From Prauserella alba (GTDB lineage: Bacteria; Actinomycetota; Actinomycetes; Mycobacteriales; Pseudonocardiaceae): 64,000 nucleotides of DNA. Made by a program: the position numbers and the translations under genes. A model generated the notes under the pieces. It saw only the letters and a list, made by a program, of their open reading frames with translations. It did not search any database and was not told the DNA's origin. Below, piece by piece: positions 1 to 8,517 of the stretch (within the stretch, counting starts at the first letter, position 1; each line of letters starts with the position of its first letter). The stretch covers positions 186,001-250,000 of the forward strand of contig NZ_JAMTCH010000006.1 in the NCBI RefSeq assembly GCF_024171735.1. The letters are read 5' to 3'.

Positions 1-823
1 CCGCTCCGTAGAACAGCAGGTCCCCCGCCAGGAACCCGACGGTCGAGCGTTTCGCCACCTCCGGGCTCTGCGCGGCACTGAACCGCTGGTACATGTTCTG
101 GTCGCCCAGGATCAGCAACAACGTCGGCAGTACGTACCCCAGCATCTGGATGGGGGTCAGTCCGCCGCTCCAGGTCATGTGGTCCTCGGGGAGCCGCTCG
201 GCCAGTCCGCCGAAGCCGCCGAGCGTCACGAGCACGAAGACGAACGCACCGATCAGCCCGATGGTGATGAGCAGCGCGCTCAGCGCGTCGGTGTAGGCCA
301 CGGATATCAAGCCACCGCTGAACGCGAGGAACACGACCACGGCGAGTCCCACGATCTTCGCGACGCCCTCGGGAAAGCCCGTCGTGAGGTGCAGGATGTA
401 GCCGAGGCCGCGCACCTGTTCGGACACGATCGCGCTGTAGGCGATCACGATCGCCACGGCGGTCACGATGCGGACGGACGGTCCGTAGCGTTGCTGCATC
501 AACTCGGGGACCGTGTACTTGCCGTGCTCGCGGACGCGCTTGGCGAGGAACAGGTACATGATCAGAATGCCGAGCGGCGCACCGATGCTGTAGAAGATGC
601 TCGCGAGCGGCCCGTAGGTGTAGGAGAACGACGCCCGGCCCATGATCGTGCCCGCGCCGGTCCACGTGGCCAGCAGCGTGCCCATCAGCACGAGCCTGCC
701 GAGCCGCTGTCCGGCCAGCATGAAGTCGTGGTTGTTCCTGACCTTCCTCGCCGCCCAGACGCCGATGCCCACCATCGCGGCGACGTAGGCGCAGATCGAA
801 CCGAGGATCACCGCGTCCCTCAT
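1..823 (-). CDS. Sodium:solute symporter family permease, N-terminal part (cut by window edge)
   Basis: The reverse strand from an ATG at 823 stays open to base 1, so about 274 residues of the amino-terminal part are present and the stop lies outside the window. The protein is strongly hydrophobic with repeated membrane segments and the SSS-family pattern: a first helix rich in Gly/Ala, a loop with HDFMLAGQRLG, then GRASFSYTYGPLASIFY and the YTVPELMQQRYG stretch that follows the third helix. It should be an inner-membrane Na+ (or H+) coupled importer. Its ATG overlaps the stop of the amidohydrolase gene by ATGA, so the two are translationally coupled and the permease probably imports the hydrolase's substrate. 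The substrate cannot be told from sequence. Confidence 0.85.
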   Translation of the reverse strand, partial: MRDAVILGSICAYVAAMVGIGVWAARKVRNNHDFMLAGQRLGRLVLMGTLLATWTGAGTIMGRASFSYTYGPLASIFYSIGAPLGILIMYLFLAKRVREHGKYTVPELMQQRYGPSVRIVTAVAIVIAYSAIVSEQVRGLGYILHLTTGFPEGVAKIVGLAVVVFLAFSGGLISVAYTDALSALLITIGLIGAFVFVLVTLGGFGGLAERLPEDHMTWSGGLTPIQMLGYVLPTLLLILGDQNMYQRFSAAQSPEVAKRSTVGFLAGDLLFYGA

Positions 824-2043
824 GATTCGCTCCTGACCAGGTGTGCACCCTGCACGACGGTGCGGATGTTCGCGGGCTCGGCGAGCACCGTCACGTCGGC
901 GAGCGGGTCGTCGTCGAGCACGATCAGGTCGGCGTACGCACCCGGTGCGAGTGTTCCCAGCTCACCACGCATGCCGACGAGTGCCGCCGCGTTCGTCGTC
1001 GCCGCCCGGACGACGTCGATCGGGCGCTGCACCTGCGACCTGATGCGGAACTCCTCGTTCTGCCTCCGCTGCATCCCGCCGAGCAGGTCCGAGCCGTAGG
1101 CCAGTCGCACACCCGCGCGCGAGGCCGTCTCCAGTGCGCCGACGCCGTTGTCGAGCACCTCGCCGACCTTCTCCCAACTCGCCTGCGGCAGCCCGTGGTC
1201 CCGGCCCTCCTCGCGCAGCGCGAAGTAGGTGACGAGCGTGGGAACGAGGAACGCGTCGCGTTCGAGCAACAGTTCCACCGTGCGGTCGTCGAGGAGGTTG
1301 CCGTGTTCGACGCAGTGGACACCGGCTTCGAGCGCGCGGTTGATCGCCTGCGGCGGGTAGGCGTGCACCGTGACGTAGCGACCGGCGGCCTCGGTCTCCT
1401 CGACGGCGGCGCGCAGTTCGTCCATCGAGTACTGCGTCGAACCGATCCGGTCGCCCAGCGACGACACCCCACCCGAGGCGTGCAGCTTCAGATGGTGCGC
1501 ACCACGCCGCAGCTCCTCCCGGACGGCCTTGCGCACCTCGTCCGCACCGTCGACGACCCGGCCGGTTCCCGAACAGCACGGGTGCCCGTCGACATGGTTC
1601 TGTTCGATGGTCCGCTTGTCACCGTGCCCGCCCGTCTGGCTCAGGGCCTTGCCACCGTAGAACAGCCGTGGCCCGCGCACGAGTCCCTGTTCCCGCGCCC
1701 GTGCCAGGCCGAAGTCCGCGCCGCCGGTGTCGCGGACGCTCGTGAAGCCGCGGTCGAGCATCGCACCCATGTTGCGCACGGCCCCGGCCGCGACGTAGGT
1801 CGGCGGCGCGTCGGCGACCACGGTGAGATCGGCGCTGAACGCGAGGACGTGCACGTGACAGTCGATCAGCCCCGGCAGCACGTACCGGCCGTGGACGTCG
1901 AGCACCGGGATGTCGGACGCGGGCCGAATGCGGTCGTCGACCTCGACCACCCGGCCGTTCTCGCACCGTAGGTCGGCTCGCCGGTACTCGCCCTGCTCGG
2001 GGTCGAGGACCTGGGCATCGCGGACGAGGAGTGTTGCGGTCAT
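820..2043 (-). CDS. Metal-dependent amidohydrolase, prolidase/imidazolonepropionase-like
   Basis: A 407-residue member of the amidohydrolase superfamily (TIM barrel with small beta-sandwich ends). Visible metal-site elements in order: HVH after GLIDC near residue 62, a candidate carboxylated lysine in HLKLHASGG, His in TVHAYPP, His in VEHGN and Asp in YGSDLLGG. The C-terminus TLAPGAYADLIVLDDDPL is typical of the family. The closest recognisable group is the COG1228 set, which includes Xaa-Pro dipeptidase-like and aryl-amide hydrolases. It starts at an ATG with GGAGG 9 nt upstream and is followed by the overlapping symporter. It likely cleaves an imported amide or dipeptide-like compound; substrate unknown. 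Length is normal. Confidence 0.8.
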   Translation of the reverse strand: MTATLLVRDAQVLDPEQGEYRRADLRCENGRVVEVDDRIRPASDIPVLDVHGRYVLPGLIDCHVHVLAFSADLTVVADAPPTYVAAGAVRNMGAMLDRGFTSVRDTGGADFGLARAREQGLVRGPRLFYGGKALSQTGGHGDKRTIEQNHVDGHPCCSGTGRVVDGADEVRKAVREELRRGAHHLKLHASGGVSSLGDRIGSTQYSMDELRAAVEETEAAGRYVTVHAYPPQAINRALEAGVHCVEHGNLLDDRTVELLLERDAFLVPTLVTYFALREEGRDHGLPQASWEKVGEVLDNGVGALETASRAGVRLAYGSDLLGGMQRRQNEEFRIRSQVQRPIDVVRAATTNAAALVGMRGELGTLAPGAYADLIVLDDDPLADVTVLAEPANIRTVVQGAHLVRSES

Positions 2044-2168
2044 CGGACGAACCTCCGATCAACAGAACAATATGACCGCATACCTTCAACCGGTGGAGTG
2101 AATCTGTCAATACGAACATTTGCATGACTCTGATCGTTCACATCAGGCACTCGTGCTAGAAACAGGGC

Positions 2169-3134
2169 ATGTTGACGGAGACGCTCGAGCCCGACGATCT
2201 CGACCTCGTCGCGGCGCTGCAGCTGGCGCCGCGGGTGAGCCTGCAGGTGCTCGCGACGACGCTCGGGATCTCGACGGGCACCGTCAGCAGGCGGTTGACG
2301 AGACTCCGGGAGCGGCACGCACTCCGCGTCGTCGGCCAGATCCCCTGGTGGGTCGACGGAGCCACCCCGCATCACGTGTGGATCTCCACGGCACCCGGCC
2401 GCGCACGCGACGTCGCCACGGCGGTCGCGGACCTGCCCGAGGCGCAGTTCGTCGCATCGACCACCGGCCGCGCCGACGTCTACTGCATCCTGCACCCGCG
2501 CCGGCGTGAGGACGCGGCGGAACTGCTGGCCACGACGCTGCCGTCGATAGCCGGGATCGTCACGACGCACTCGGAACTCGGCCTGCACCGATACGTCTCG
2601 GGATCGACCTGGCGCCTGCACCGGCTGACGCCGGAACAGGAACGGACCCTCACCGCGCACCGCCACGGCGCACCGCCGGAGAGTCCCGTGCCGATGGACG
2701 ACGACGAACGCGCCGTCGCCGCGGTACTGCACCGCAACGGCAGAGCCAGCGCCGCCGAGATCGCCCGCGAGGCAGGCAAGAGCGCCTCCACCGCGTACCG
2801 CACGACCCAATCGGTGCTCGACCGCGGCCTCGTGCAACCACGCGTCGAGATCGAACCGGCACTCCTGGGCTATCCGCTCGAAGCCGTCGTCTCCCTGGCC
2901 ACGTCACCGGCGTCGATGCGCGGCATCGCCACGGCCCTGGCCGACCACGAGTCGGCGCGCTACGTGACCACCGTGGCGGGCACCTCGTCGGTCATCCACC
3001 ACGGGTTGTTCCACCACGAGGACGATCTCGCGACGTTCCTGTCCGACGACCTCGGCAGGCACCCCGGCATCACCGCGTTCGAGGTGTCGACCGTCCTGTC
3101 GGTGCTGACCCGCTACTGGTCCCCGCGGCAGTAA
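2169..3134 (+). CDS. Lrp/AsnC-family regulator with duplicated HTH-ligand modules
   Basis: A 321-residue regulator, twice the size of a normal AsnC protein. It contains two consecutive modules: a winged-helix HTH near residues 10-55 (DLDLVAALQLAPRVS, then GISTGTVSRRLTRLRE) with a ligand-sensing region, and a second HTH near residues 180-225 (RNGRASAAEIAREAGKS, ASTAYRTTQSVLDRG) followed by another alpha/beta region. It is divergent from the amidohydrolase-symporter pair across a 125-bp, relatively A+T-rich gap, so it probably controls that pair and itself. The ATG at 2169 has only a weak ribosome site (ACAGGG). The gene ends 42 bp before the convergent iacF. Confidence 0.82.
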   Translation: MLTETLEPDDLDLVAALQLAPRVSLQVLATTLGISTGTVSRRLTRLRERHALRVVGQIPWWVDGATPHHVWISTAPGRARDVATAVADLPEAQFVASTTGRADVYCILHPRRREDAAELLATTLPSIAGIVTTHSELGLHRYVSGSTWRLHRLTPEQERTLTAHRHGAPPESPVPMDDDERAVAAVLHRNGRASAAEIAREAGKSASTAYRTTQSVLDRGLVQPRVEIEPALLGYPLEAVVSLATSPASMRGIATALADHESARYVTTVAGTSSVIHHGLFHHEDDLATFLSDDLGRHPGITAFEVSTVLSVLTRYWSPRQ

Positions 3135-3176
3135 CGCAGGGCACGAGGCTCCCCTCGACCGTGAGCGCGGCGCCGG

Positions 3177-4139
3177 TCAGTAGAGCTCGATGACGAGCTT
3201 GTCGGTGAGCGCGCGGGAGACACACAGCGCCATCTGGTCGCCCGCCGATCTGTCGGCCGCCGACAGGCACCGGTCCCGGTGATCCGGTGTGCCCTCGAGC
3301 ACGCCGGACACGCACGACCCGCAGATCCCTTCCTCGCAGGACTTGAACACCTCGATGCCGTTCTCGCCGAGCACGCCGAGGATCGATCGTCCCTCCGGGA
3401 TCTCGAACGTCTCCCCCGTGTCCAGTTCCACCGTGAAGGCGTTCCCCTCGCCGGATCCGGCCTCCGCGGCGACGAAGTGTTCGATGTGGACCCGCTGGTC
3501 GCCCACGACCGGAGCGAAGGCCGTGACCACCTCGGCCATGAATCCCTCCGGCCCGCAGGTGTAGACGTGACTGTCCGGGGTCAGTTCCGGCGCCAGGTCC
3601 GCCAGCACCGCGGGAAACTTGTCGCGGGGCGTGCCGAATCGCAGGTGGACCCTGTCCCGGAACTCGGCGCGGCTCTCCAGCTGGCCGGCGAACGCGGCCT
3701 CCTCGCGGGACCGGGCGAAGTAGTGGAGTTCGAACTCCGCCTCCCGCTCGGCGAGTTCGTGCGCCATGCCGAGCAGCGGCGTCACGCCGATGCCGCCCGC
3801 GACGAGCAGGTGCCGGTCGGCGTCAGGGGCGAGCGTCAACAGGTTCCGCGGCTGCCCGACCTCCAGCGCATCGCCTGCCGACACGGTGTGCAGCGCCTGC
3901 GAGCCACCGCGCGAGTCCGGCTCCCGTTTGACGGCGATGTGCAGCGACGACCGGTCGCTCGGGCTGCCACACAGCGAGTACTGCCGGGTCAGTCCCGTCG
4001 GGCCGACGACGTCGACGTGCGCACCCGCCTCGTACGGCGGGAACTGCGCACCGTCGGTCCTGGTCAACCGCAGGCTGCGGATGTCGGCCGTTTCGTCGAC
4101 CACCTCGGCCACACGTACGGGGATCCTGTGCATCGCCAT
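3177..4139 (-). CDS. iacF: Rieske oxygenase reductase, phthalate dioxygenase reductase type (IacF-like)
   Basis: 320 residues from an ATG at 4139 (a second ATG at 4133 is possible; GGAAG precedes both). Domain order is that of phthalate dioxygenase reductase: flavin-binding barrel with RQYSLCGSP, NAD-binding domain with LLVAGGIGVTPLLGM and YTCGPEGFM, and a C-terminal plant-type 2Fe-2S domain with CEEGICGSCVSG and a fourth Cys in RCLS. It passes electrons from NAD(P)H through FMN and the cluster to the Rieske oxygenase IacCD. It is the last gene of the minus-strand iac operon, 28 bp after iacE. The assignment to indole-acetate breakdown rests on the neighbours; the enzyme class itself is clear. 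Confidence 0.88.
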   Translation of the reverse strand: MAMHRIPVRVAEVVDETADIRSLRLTRTDGAQFPPYEAGAHVDVVGPTGLTRQYSLCGSPSDRSSLHIAVKREPDSRGGSQALHTVSAGDALEVGQPRNLLTLAPDADRHLLVAGGIGVTPLLGMAHELAEREAEFELHYFARSREEAAFAGQLESRAEFRDRVHLRFGTPRDKFPAVLADLAPELTPDSHVYTCGPEGFMAEVVTAFAPVVGDQRVHIEHFVAAEAGSGEGNAFTVELDTGETFEIPEGRSILGVLGENGIEVFKSCEEGICGSCVSGVLEGTPDHRDRCLSAADRSAGDQMALCVSRALTDKLVIELY

Positions 4140-4167
4140 CCTCACTTCCGTTCCCACCCGCCGGGCA

Positions 4168-4914
4168 TCAGCGCAGGTACAGGCCACCGTTGACGTCCCA
4201 GCACGCCCCGGTGACCGAGGCCGCACCCGGCGACGCGAGCAGAGCCACCGTGTCGCCGACGAACGCCGGATCCCCGAGCCGACCCACCGGGATCGTCGAT
4301 GCGAACGATTCGAGGTTCTCCTCACCGACGATCTGCCGCACCATCGGGCTGTCCTGCGGGCCGGGTGACACCGCGTTGACGGTCACGCCGCGAGGGGCGA
4401 GCTCGCGGGCGAAGACCTTCGTCGCCGACAGGACGGCGCCCTTGGAGGACGCGTAGTGGCCGCCGGTGGCCGTTCCGCCGTTCTGCCCGGCCAGCGACGC
4501 CATGTTGACGATGCGGCCGTATCCCTGTTCGGCGAAGTGCGCCCCGAAGATCTGGCACGCCTGGAACGTTCCCGAGAGGTTGACCGCCAGGACGTCGTCG
4601 AGTTCCTCCGTGGTGATCTCCAGCAGCGGTGTCGCCCGCGTGCGCGCCGCGTTGTTGACGAGCACGTGCGCGCCGCCGAAGTCCGCGAGCACCCGCGACA
4701 GCAGGTCTTCCAGCGCTGCCCGGTCCCGGACGTCCACGCCGTAGCCCCTCGCCGTGTTCCCCGCACCGTCGAGCTGTCCCGCCACGGCGTCGGCTGCGTA
4801 GCCGTCGAGGTCGGCGATCGCCACGCCGTAGCCGTGCTCGTGCAGCCGGCGCGCGATCGCCTCGCCGAGTCCGCTCCCTCCGCCGGTCACCACCGCGGTC
4901 CGTGCCGCGCTCAC
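4168..4914 (-). CDS. iacE: Short-chain dehydrogenase/reductase (IacE-like)
   Basis: A 248-residue classical SDR. Visible motifs: TGGGSGLGEA cofactor loop near residue 10, VLVNNAART, an active-site Ser in NMASLAGQNGG and the YASSK catalytic Tyr-Lys, with the C-terminal VTGACWDVNGGLY segment. It is a cytosolic NAD(P)-dependent oxidoreductase. In described iac pathways IacE acts on the hydroxylated or oxidised indole-acetate intermediate. The start is a GTG at 4914 whose GTGA overlaps the stop of iacD, indicating translational coupling. A generic cis-diol dehydrogenase is the alternative reading, but the whole gene set favours iac. Confidence 0.85.
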   Translation of the reverse strand: MSAARTAVVTGGGSGLGEAIARRLHEHGYGVAIADLDGYAADAVAGQLDGAGNTARGYGVDVRDRAALEDLLSRVLADFGGAHVLVNNAARTRATPLLEITTEELDDVLAVNLSGTFQACQIFGAHFAEQGYGRIVNMASLAGQNGGTATGGHYASSKGAVLSATKVFARELAPRGVTVNAVSPGPQDSPMVRQIVGEENLESFASTIPVGRLGDPAFVGDTVALLASPGAASVTGACWDVNGGLYLR

Positions 4915-5441
4915 AGCAGGAATCCCGCCGCCGGCACGGCGTCCTCGCTGTCGACCAACCGGACGACCTTCCGTGCGATCCGGTCACCTGCGGGCCCGTC
5001 GGCGGACAGCCGAACCCGGTGCGTCAGGTCCGCGGCCCAGATGTCGTGCCGCCTGCGCTTGTAGGCGATCAGCACCTGCGCCGAGCGCAGCACCACCTCG
5101 GTGCCGGAGACCGAATCCGGCACGAATCGCGACACCGTACGCACCGTGCGGGCCGCATCGACGGCGGCGATGGCGTATCCCTCGGTCATCCTTCCCACGC
5201 GCAACTCCCGCATGCGGGCGTCGTCGTAGACCATGTTGAGCGTGTTCTCGAAATCGTCGGTGTCCGGATCGATCGGCACCACGTAGAGCCCGTCACCGGT
5301 GAACAGCTCGTTCCACCGGACGTAGTCGGCACGGTCGAGCAGCTCCGCCTCCCGCCACACGAGGTCGATCGCCCTGGCGACCATCGGGTCGGTCGTGCTC
5401 ACGGGTTCGGCCACGGCCGCCGCCGCGGTGGCTTCAGTCAT
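4911..5441 (-). CDS. iacD: Ring-hydroxylating dioxygenase small (beta) subunit (IacD-like)
   Basis: 176 residues, the usual length for Rieske oxygenase beta subunits, which have a cystatin-like (NTF2) fold. Typical features are the N-terminal helix VWREAELLDRADYVRWNELFTGDGLY, the segment NMVYDDARMRELRVGRM and a C-terminal beta-rich half ending VRLVDSEDAVPAAGFLL. It has no metal site; it is structural and helps shape the oxygenase active site. The gene overlaps iacC by 8 bp and iacE by 4 bp, so the three are translated together. A role in indole-acetate oxidation is inferred from the cluster. Confidence 0.87.
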   Translation of the reverse strand: MTEATAAAAVAEPVSTTDPMVARAIDLVWREAELLDRADYVRWNELFTGDGLYVVPIDPDTDDFENTLNMVYDDARMRELRVGRMTEGYAIAAVDAARTVRTVSRFVPDSVSGTEVVLRSAQVLIAYKRRRHDIWAADLTHRVRLSADGPAGDRIARKVVRLVDSEDAVPAAGFLL

Positions 5442-6711
5442 CGCGCATCATCCGCTTCCACTGGTTGTACGCCGCGCGCATGCCGGTCTCATCGGTCACG
5501 TGCGACGTCGGCCATCCCTCTGCACTCGTCTTCTCCCGCGCACTGCCGCGGTTGACCAGGATCGGCATCGCGGGCTCGGCCCGCGCACCACGCTGCACGC
5601 GGTCCCAGCCCTCGGCGTCGTCCGGCGTGCCGAACCCGAACGGCCCCTGGAAGTGCTCGTGGATCCGCAGCCGCTCCCGGTTCAACGGGTCCAGTTCGGA
5701 CGGACCGTCGGGCCCGATGGCGATGTGCTCGATCACCGTCTCGTCGACCGCGACCGGCCGCAGCACCCGGAAGAACGCCGACGACATCGCCACGTTCGGG
5801 AACAGGTTGAGGTTGAAACCGGTGCCGTGCATCGCCCGCAGCAACCGGCGCACTTCCGCATCGGAGAAGGACTTCGCCAGCTCCGCGGCCAGCTCGTCGA
5901 ACCTGCCCTGCAACGGCTCACTGCCGTCGTCGACGTCGAGATCGGCGTGTCCGGGCACCATCTGCATGACGCTGTGGCCGTGTCCCAGATCGTGCGTGAT
6001 CGCCTCGGGGTCGGTCATGAACGACATCATGTCCGCGGTCTCGGCGTCCACCGACGCCATCCACGACCGGTGCACGATCGGAAAGTGGTAACCGTCGGTC
6101 GTGTTCTCGAGCTGGATCTTCCAGTTCCCCTTGAACCGGAACTGGTGCTTGCCGAGCACCTTGATCGGATATCCGCCGCCCTGCTTCATGAACCGGTCGA
6201 TCCAGAGCTTCGCGTCACCGAGGAAGTCGGCGAGGGGCTCGACGTCCTCGTCGAGGGTCGCGAAGACCATGCCGCCGTAGCTCTCGGTGCGCAGCTTCCG
6301 CAGGGACAGCTCACGTTTCTCGACGACGCCTTCGTAACCGTCGGGGTACGGAATCCCGCGCAGCGTGCCGTCGAGGCCGTACGACCACGCGTGGTACGGG
6401 CAGGTGAACCCGTTCGCGCGGCCCTGTGGTTTCTCGCAGACGCTCGCCCCGCGGTGGCGGCACCGGTTGAGCATCGTGTGCAGATTGTTCTTGCGATCTC
6501 GGGTCACGATCACCGGCTGCCTGCCGACATGCGTCGACTTGAAGCTCCCCGGCGTCGCCAGCTCGCTCTCGTGGGCGACCCAGACCCACGTGCTTTCGAA
6601 GATGGCCGTCATCTCGCGTTCGAAGATGTCGGGATCGGTGTAGAGCCGACCGGCCACGTGGTCCCCCGCGACCAGGTCCGCGGGTGCGGTGTCATCGCTG
6701 TACTGGTTCAT
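5434..6711 (-). CDS. iacC: Rieske non-haem iron dioxygenase large (alpha) subunit (IacC-like)
   Basis: 425 residues, normal for the family. The Rieske 2Fe-2S motif is intact: Cys84-x-His86 in NRCRHRGA and Cys104-x2-His107 in FTCPYHAWS. The mononuclear iron site follows in the catalytic domain as NTTDGYHFPIVHRSW, with the usual two histidines five apart; the third, acidic ligand lies further on. In iac pathways IacC/D with reductase IacF oxygenates the oxindole-type intermediate on the way to catechol. It starts at an ATG at 6711 preceded by GGAGAAG and overlaps iacD. Substrate is inferred from context. Confidence 0.9.
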   Translation of the reverse strand: MNQYSDDTAPADLVAGDHVAGRLYTDPDIFEREMTAIFESTWVWVAHESELATPGSFKSTHVGRQPVIVTRDRKNNLHTMLNRCRHRGASVCEKPQGRANGFTCPYHAWSYGLDGTLRGIPYPDGYEGVVEKRELSLRKLRTESYGGMVFATLDEDVEPLADFLGDAKLWIDRFMKQGGGYPIKVLGKHQFRFKGNWKIQLENTTDGYHFPIVHRSWMASVDAETADMMSFMTDPEAITHDLGHGHSVMQMVPGHADLDVDDGSEPLQGRFDELAAELAKSFSDAEVRRLLRAMHGTGFNLNLFPNVAMSSAFFRVLRPVAVDETVIEHIAIGPDGPSELDPLNRERLRIHEHFQGPFGFGTPDDAEGWDRVQRGARAEPAMPILVNRGSAREKTSAEGWPTSHVTDETGMRAAYNQWKRMMRDD

Positions 6712-6729
6712 CCGGCTTCTCCGTGGGTG

Positions 6730-7110
6730 TCATTCGGGGAGCGTGACGTCGTCACGGACCGTGAGCCCGCGGCCCATCCGCGCCTCGACCTTGGCGAACC
6801 GCCATAGTTTCGCGTCGCCGTCGCCGACGGGAGTCGTGCGGAACAGGTTGCAGGCGGCCTTGACGGTGTCCTGGGAGTCGACGTCGGCCAGGATGTAACA
6901 GGTCCACGGCCAGCCGTCCGACGGACCGACGAGGTGCGAGTCGTCGTCCATGTCGCCGATGAAGTCGACGCCCGGCAGCTCCTTGATGCCGTCCATCATG
7001 GACACGAAGGCCTTCCAGACGTCGCCGGGCGTGAGCCCGTCTGCGGGAAGGTCGAAGAAGTTCTGGTTGATTCCGATGCAGAAGAGCACGCGAAGTGGTT
7101 GCGCGGTCAC
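6730..7110 (-). CDS. iacB: Conserved small protein of the iac operon (IacB-like)
   Basis: 126 residues from a GTG at 7110 with a strong AAGGAGG six bases upstream. It has no catalytic motif that I recognise. The hydrophobic strand LRVLFCIGINQNFFDL, the stretch WPWTCYILADVDS and the FAKVEAR segment suggest a small alpha/beta, possibly ferredoxin-like dimeric barrel fold. It lies between the Rieske genes and iacA exactly where iacB lies in described iac clusters, and I assign it on that basis plus size. A decreasing or accessory role in handling an unstable indole intermediate is possible but not shown. It follows a short tandem-repeat spacer. Confidence 0.65.
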   Translation of the reverse strand: MTAQPLRVLFCIGINQNFFDLPADGLTPGDVWKAFVSMMDGIKELPGVDFIGDMDDDSHLVGPSDGWPWTCYILADVDSQDTVKAACNLFRTTPVGDGDAKLWRFAKVEARMGRGLTVRDDVTLPE

Positions 7111-7137
7111 GCCGGGCCTCCTTGTGGTCGCGGGTCA

Positions 7138-7195
7138 CGGTGTCGCGGGGTTCTCGGTGTCGCAGGGTTCTCGGTGTCGCGGGGTTCTCGGTGTC
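7138..7195. repeat. Three tandem 17-bp repeats plus a partial fourth
   Basis: In the 109-bp gap between iacA and iacB the 17-base unit CGGTGTCGCGGGGTTCT begins at 7138, 7155 and 7172, with one mismatch in the middle copy, and a truncated copy begins at 7189. The array sits just upstream (in the transcribed direction) of the iacB ribosome site. It is not a CRISPR array because there are no spacers. It may be slippage DNA or an RNA element in the iac message. Confidence 0.9.
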
Positions 7196-7219
7196 ACCGA
7201 CGGGTATCGGCGGCACCCG

Positions 7220-8389
7220 TCACTGAAATCCGGGTGTCGTGGGGTCCAGCCCCATCAGGACCGCCCCGGCGGAGTCGTACATGGCGGGCCCGAGGAAGGC
7301 GTGCTGCTTGGGGACGAGCGCGTCCCCGAGCAGTCGCTGCAACGGGTGGCCCCGGTTGATCGGTGCCGTTCCGGAGATCTCCACGAGATCGCCGACGACG
7401 TCGGAGGCGGTCTTCGCCAGGTGCGCCGAGGCCAGCCGCAGGTGCGCGTTCTGCTCGTCGGTGGCGGGATCGCCCGCCACGACCGTTTCCCACACCTCGT
7501 GACTGAGGTCGTAGAACCACGCCCTGGCCGAGCGCAGCGCCGCCTCGGCCGAGGCGACCCGGGTCCGGTAGTGTGGCCGGTCGGCGAGTTTCGGGGCGCC
7601 GGTCACGCCGGCGTAGCCGCCGCCGACCTGTTCGGCGTGATCGAGCGCGGCACGTGCGACCCCGGAGCCCACGACCGCGAGCACCTGCGCCGCGTACGCG
7701 ATGACCGGATAACGGTACAACGGTTCGTCCACAGTGGCCTCGCCGCCGCGGATGAAGGTCCACTCGCGCGGGACCTCGGTGTCGCGGACGACCAGATCGA
7801 ACGAGCCGGTGCCCCGCATCCCGACGACGTCCCATTCCTGCACGATCTCGACCTGATCGGGGCTGAGCAGTGCCGTGCGCGGCTTGCCCCCGGTCGAGGC
7901 GTCGCCGGGGATACCCACCCCGAGGATGTCGGCGCCCATGCAGCCGCTGGCGAACTTCCACCGGCCGTCGACGCGGAATCCGCGGTCGGTGACCTCGGCG
8001 GGCTGCACCGGGAACAGACCGCCGGCGAACGTGACGTCGGGGCCGCCGCGGTAGAGCTCGGCCTGCGTTTCGAGCGGCAGTGCGGCGAGATAGATCAGGG
8101 CGGAACCGAAGCTGGCGACCCATCCGGTGGATCCGTCCACGACGGAGATCCGCTCGATCCGGTCAAGAAACTCGGCGGGCGGCAACGGCTCTCCGCCGAA
8201 CTTCGCGGGTGTGGACGCGCGATAGATTCCGATCCGTTTCAGGCGCTCGACGAAATCCTTCGGCACGTATCGTTGCTCGTCGAACTCGGTTCTCCGGTCC
8301 TCGAGCTCCGCCAGCACGTCGTCGAAGGTGACGGCGTCGTCGCCGCGCTTCCGCGTTTCCACGGATTCGCGTACCCGCGTCTGCACCAT
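7220..8389 (-). CDS. iacA: Acyl-CoA dehydrogenase-fold flavin monooxygenase (IacA-like)
   Basis: 389 residues from an ATG at 8389 preceded by GAGGAGGAG. The protein has the acyl-CoA dehydrogenase/group D monooxygenase layout: N-terminal helical part (KRIGIYRASTPAKFGG), a beta domain with WDVVGMRGTGSFDLVVRD, and a C-terminal helical bundle ending ATTPGFQ-like (LDPTTPGFQ). It lacks an acyl-CoA dehydrogenase catalytic context and fits the two-component flavin monooxygenases that include IacA, which attack indole-3-acetate first. Reduced flavin would come from IacG encoded nearby. It is the first gene of the minus-strand iac operon and is divergent from the histidine kinase. The family is clear; the indole-acetate role comes from the complete neighbouring gene set. 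Confidence 0.85.
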   Translation of the reverse strand: MVQTRVRESVETRKRGDDAVTFDDVLAELEDRRTEFDEQRYVPKDFVERLKRIGIYRASTPAKFGGEPLPPAEFLDRIERISVVDGSTGWVASFGSALIYLAALPLETQAELYRGGPDVTFAGGLFPVQPAEVTDRGFRVDGRWKFASGCMGADILGVGIPGDASTGGKPRTALLSPDQVEIVQEWDVVGMRGTGSFDLVVRDTEVPREWTFIRGGEATVDEPLYRYPVIAYAAQVLAVVGSGVARAALDHAEQVGGGYAGVTGAPKLADRPHYRTRVASAEAALRSARAWFYDLSHEVWETVVAGDPATDEQNAHLRLASAHLAKTASDVVGDLVEISGTAPINRGHPLQRLLGDALVPKQHAFLGPAMYDSAGAVLMGLDPTTPGFQ

Positions 8390-8468
8390 TGCTCCTCCTC
8401 GTTCGACCGACTTCGACGCTACGAAGCGGCGACAGGACGCGGTATTGGGTATTGCCGATGCCGGACTA

Positions 8469-8478
8469 GGGGATTTCT
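8469..8478 (+). promoter_or_regulatory. GGGGATTTCT motif in the iacA/kinase intergenic region
   Basis: The 128-bp gap between iacA and the divergent kinase gene holds GGGGATTTCT, flanked as TAGGGGATTTCTTCAGC. The same ten-base word, and a nine-base copy 21 bp away, occur upstream of the symporter-partner gene at 15.8 kb. A weaker relative (TAGGGGAAACCCTCAAC, from 10025) lies upstream of iacG. This makes it a candidate binding site for the cluster's response regulator, by inference only. Confidence 0.35.
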
Positions 8479-8517
8479 TCAGCCCGCCCCCGGCGGCCGG
8501 CGTTCTACCCTGACGGA

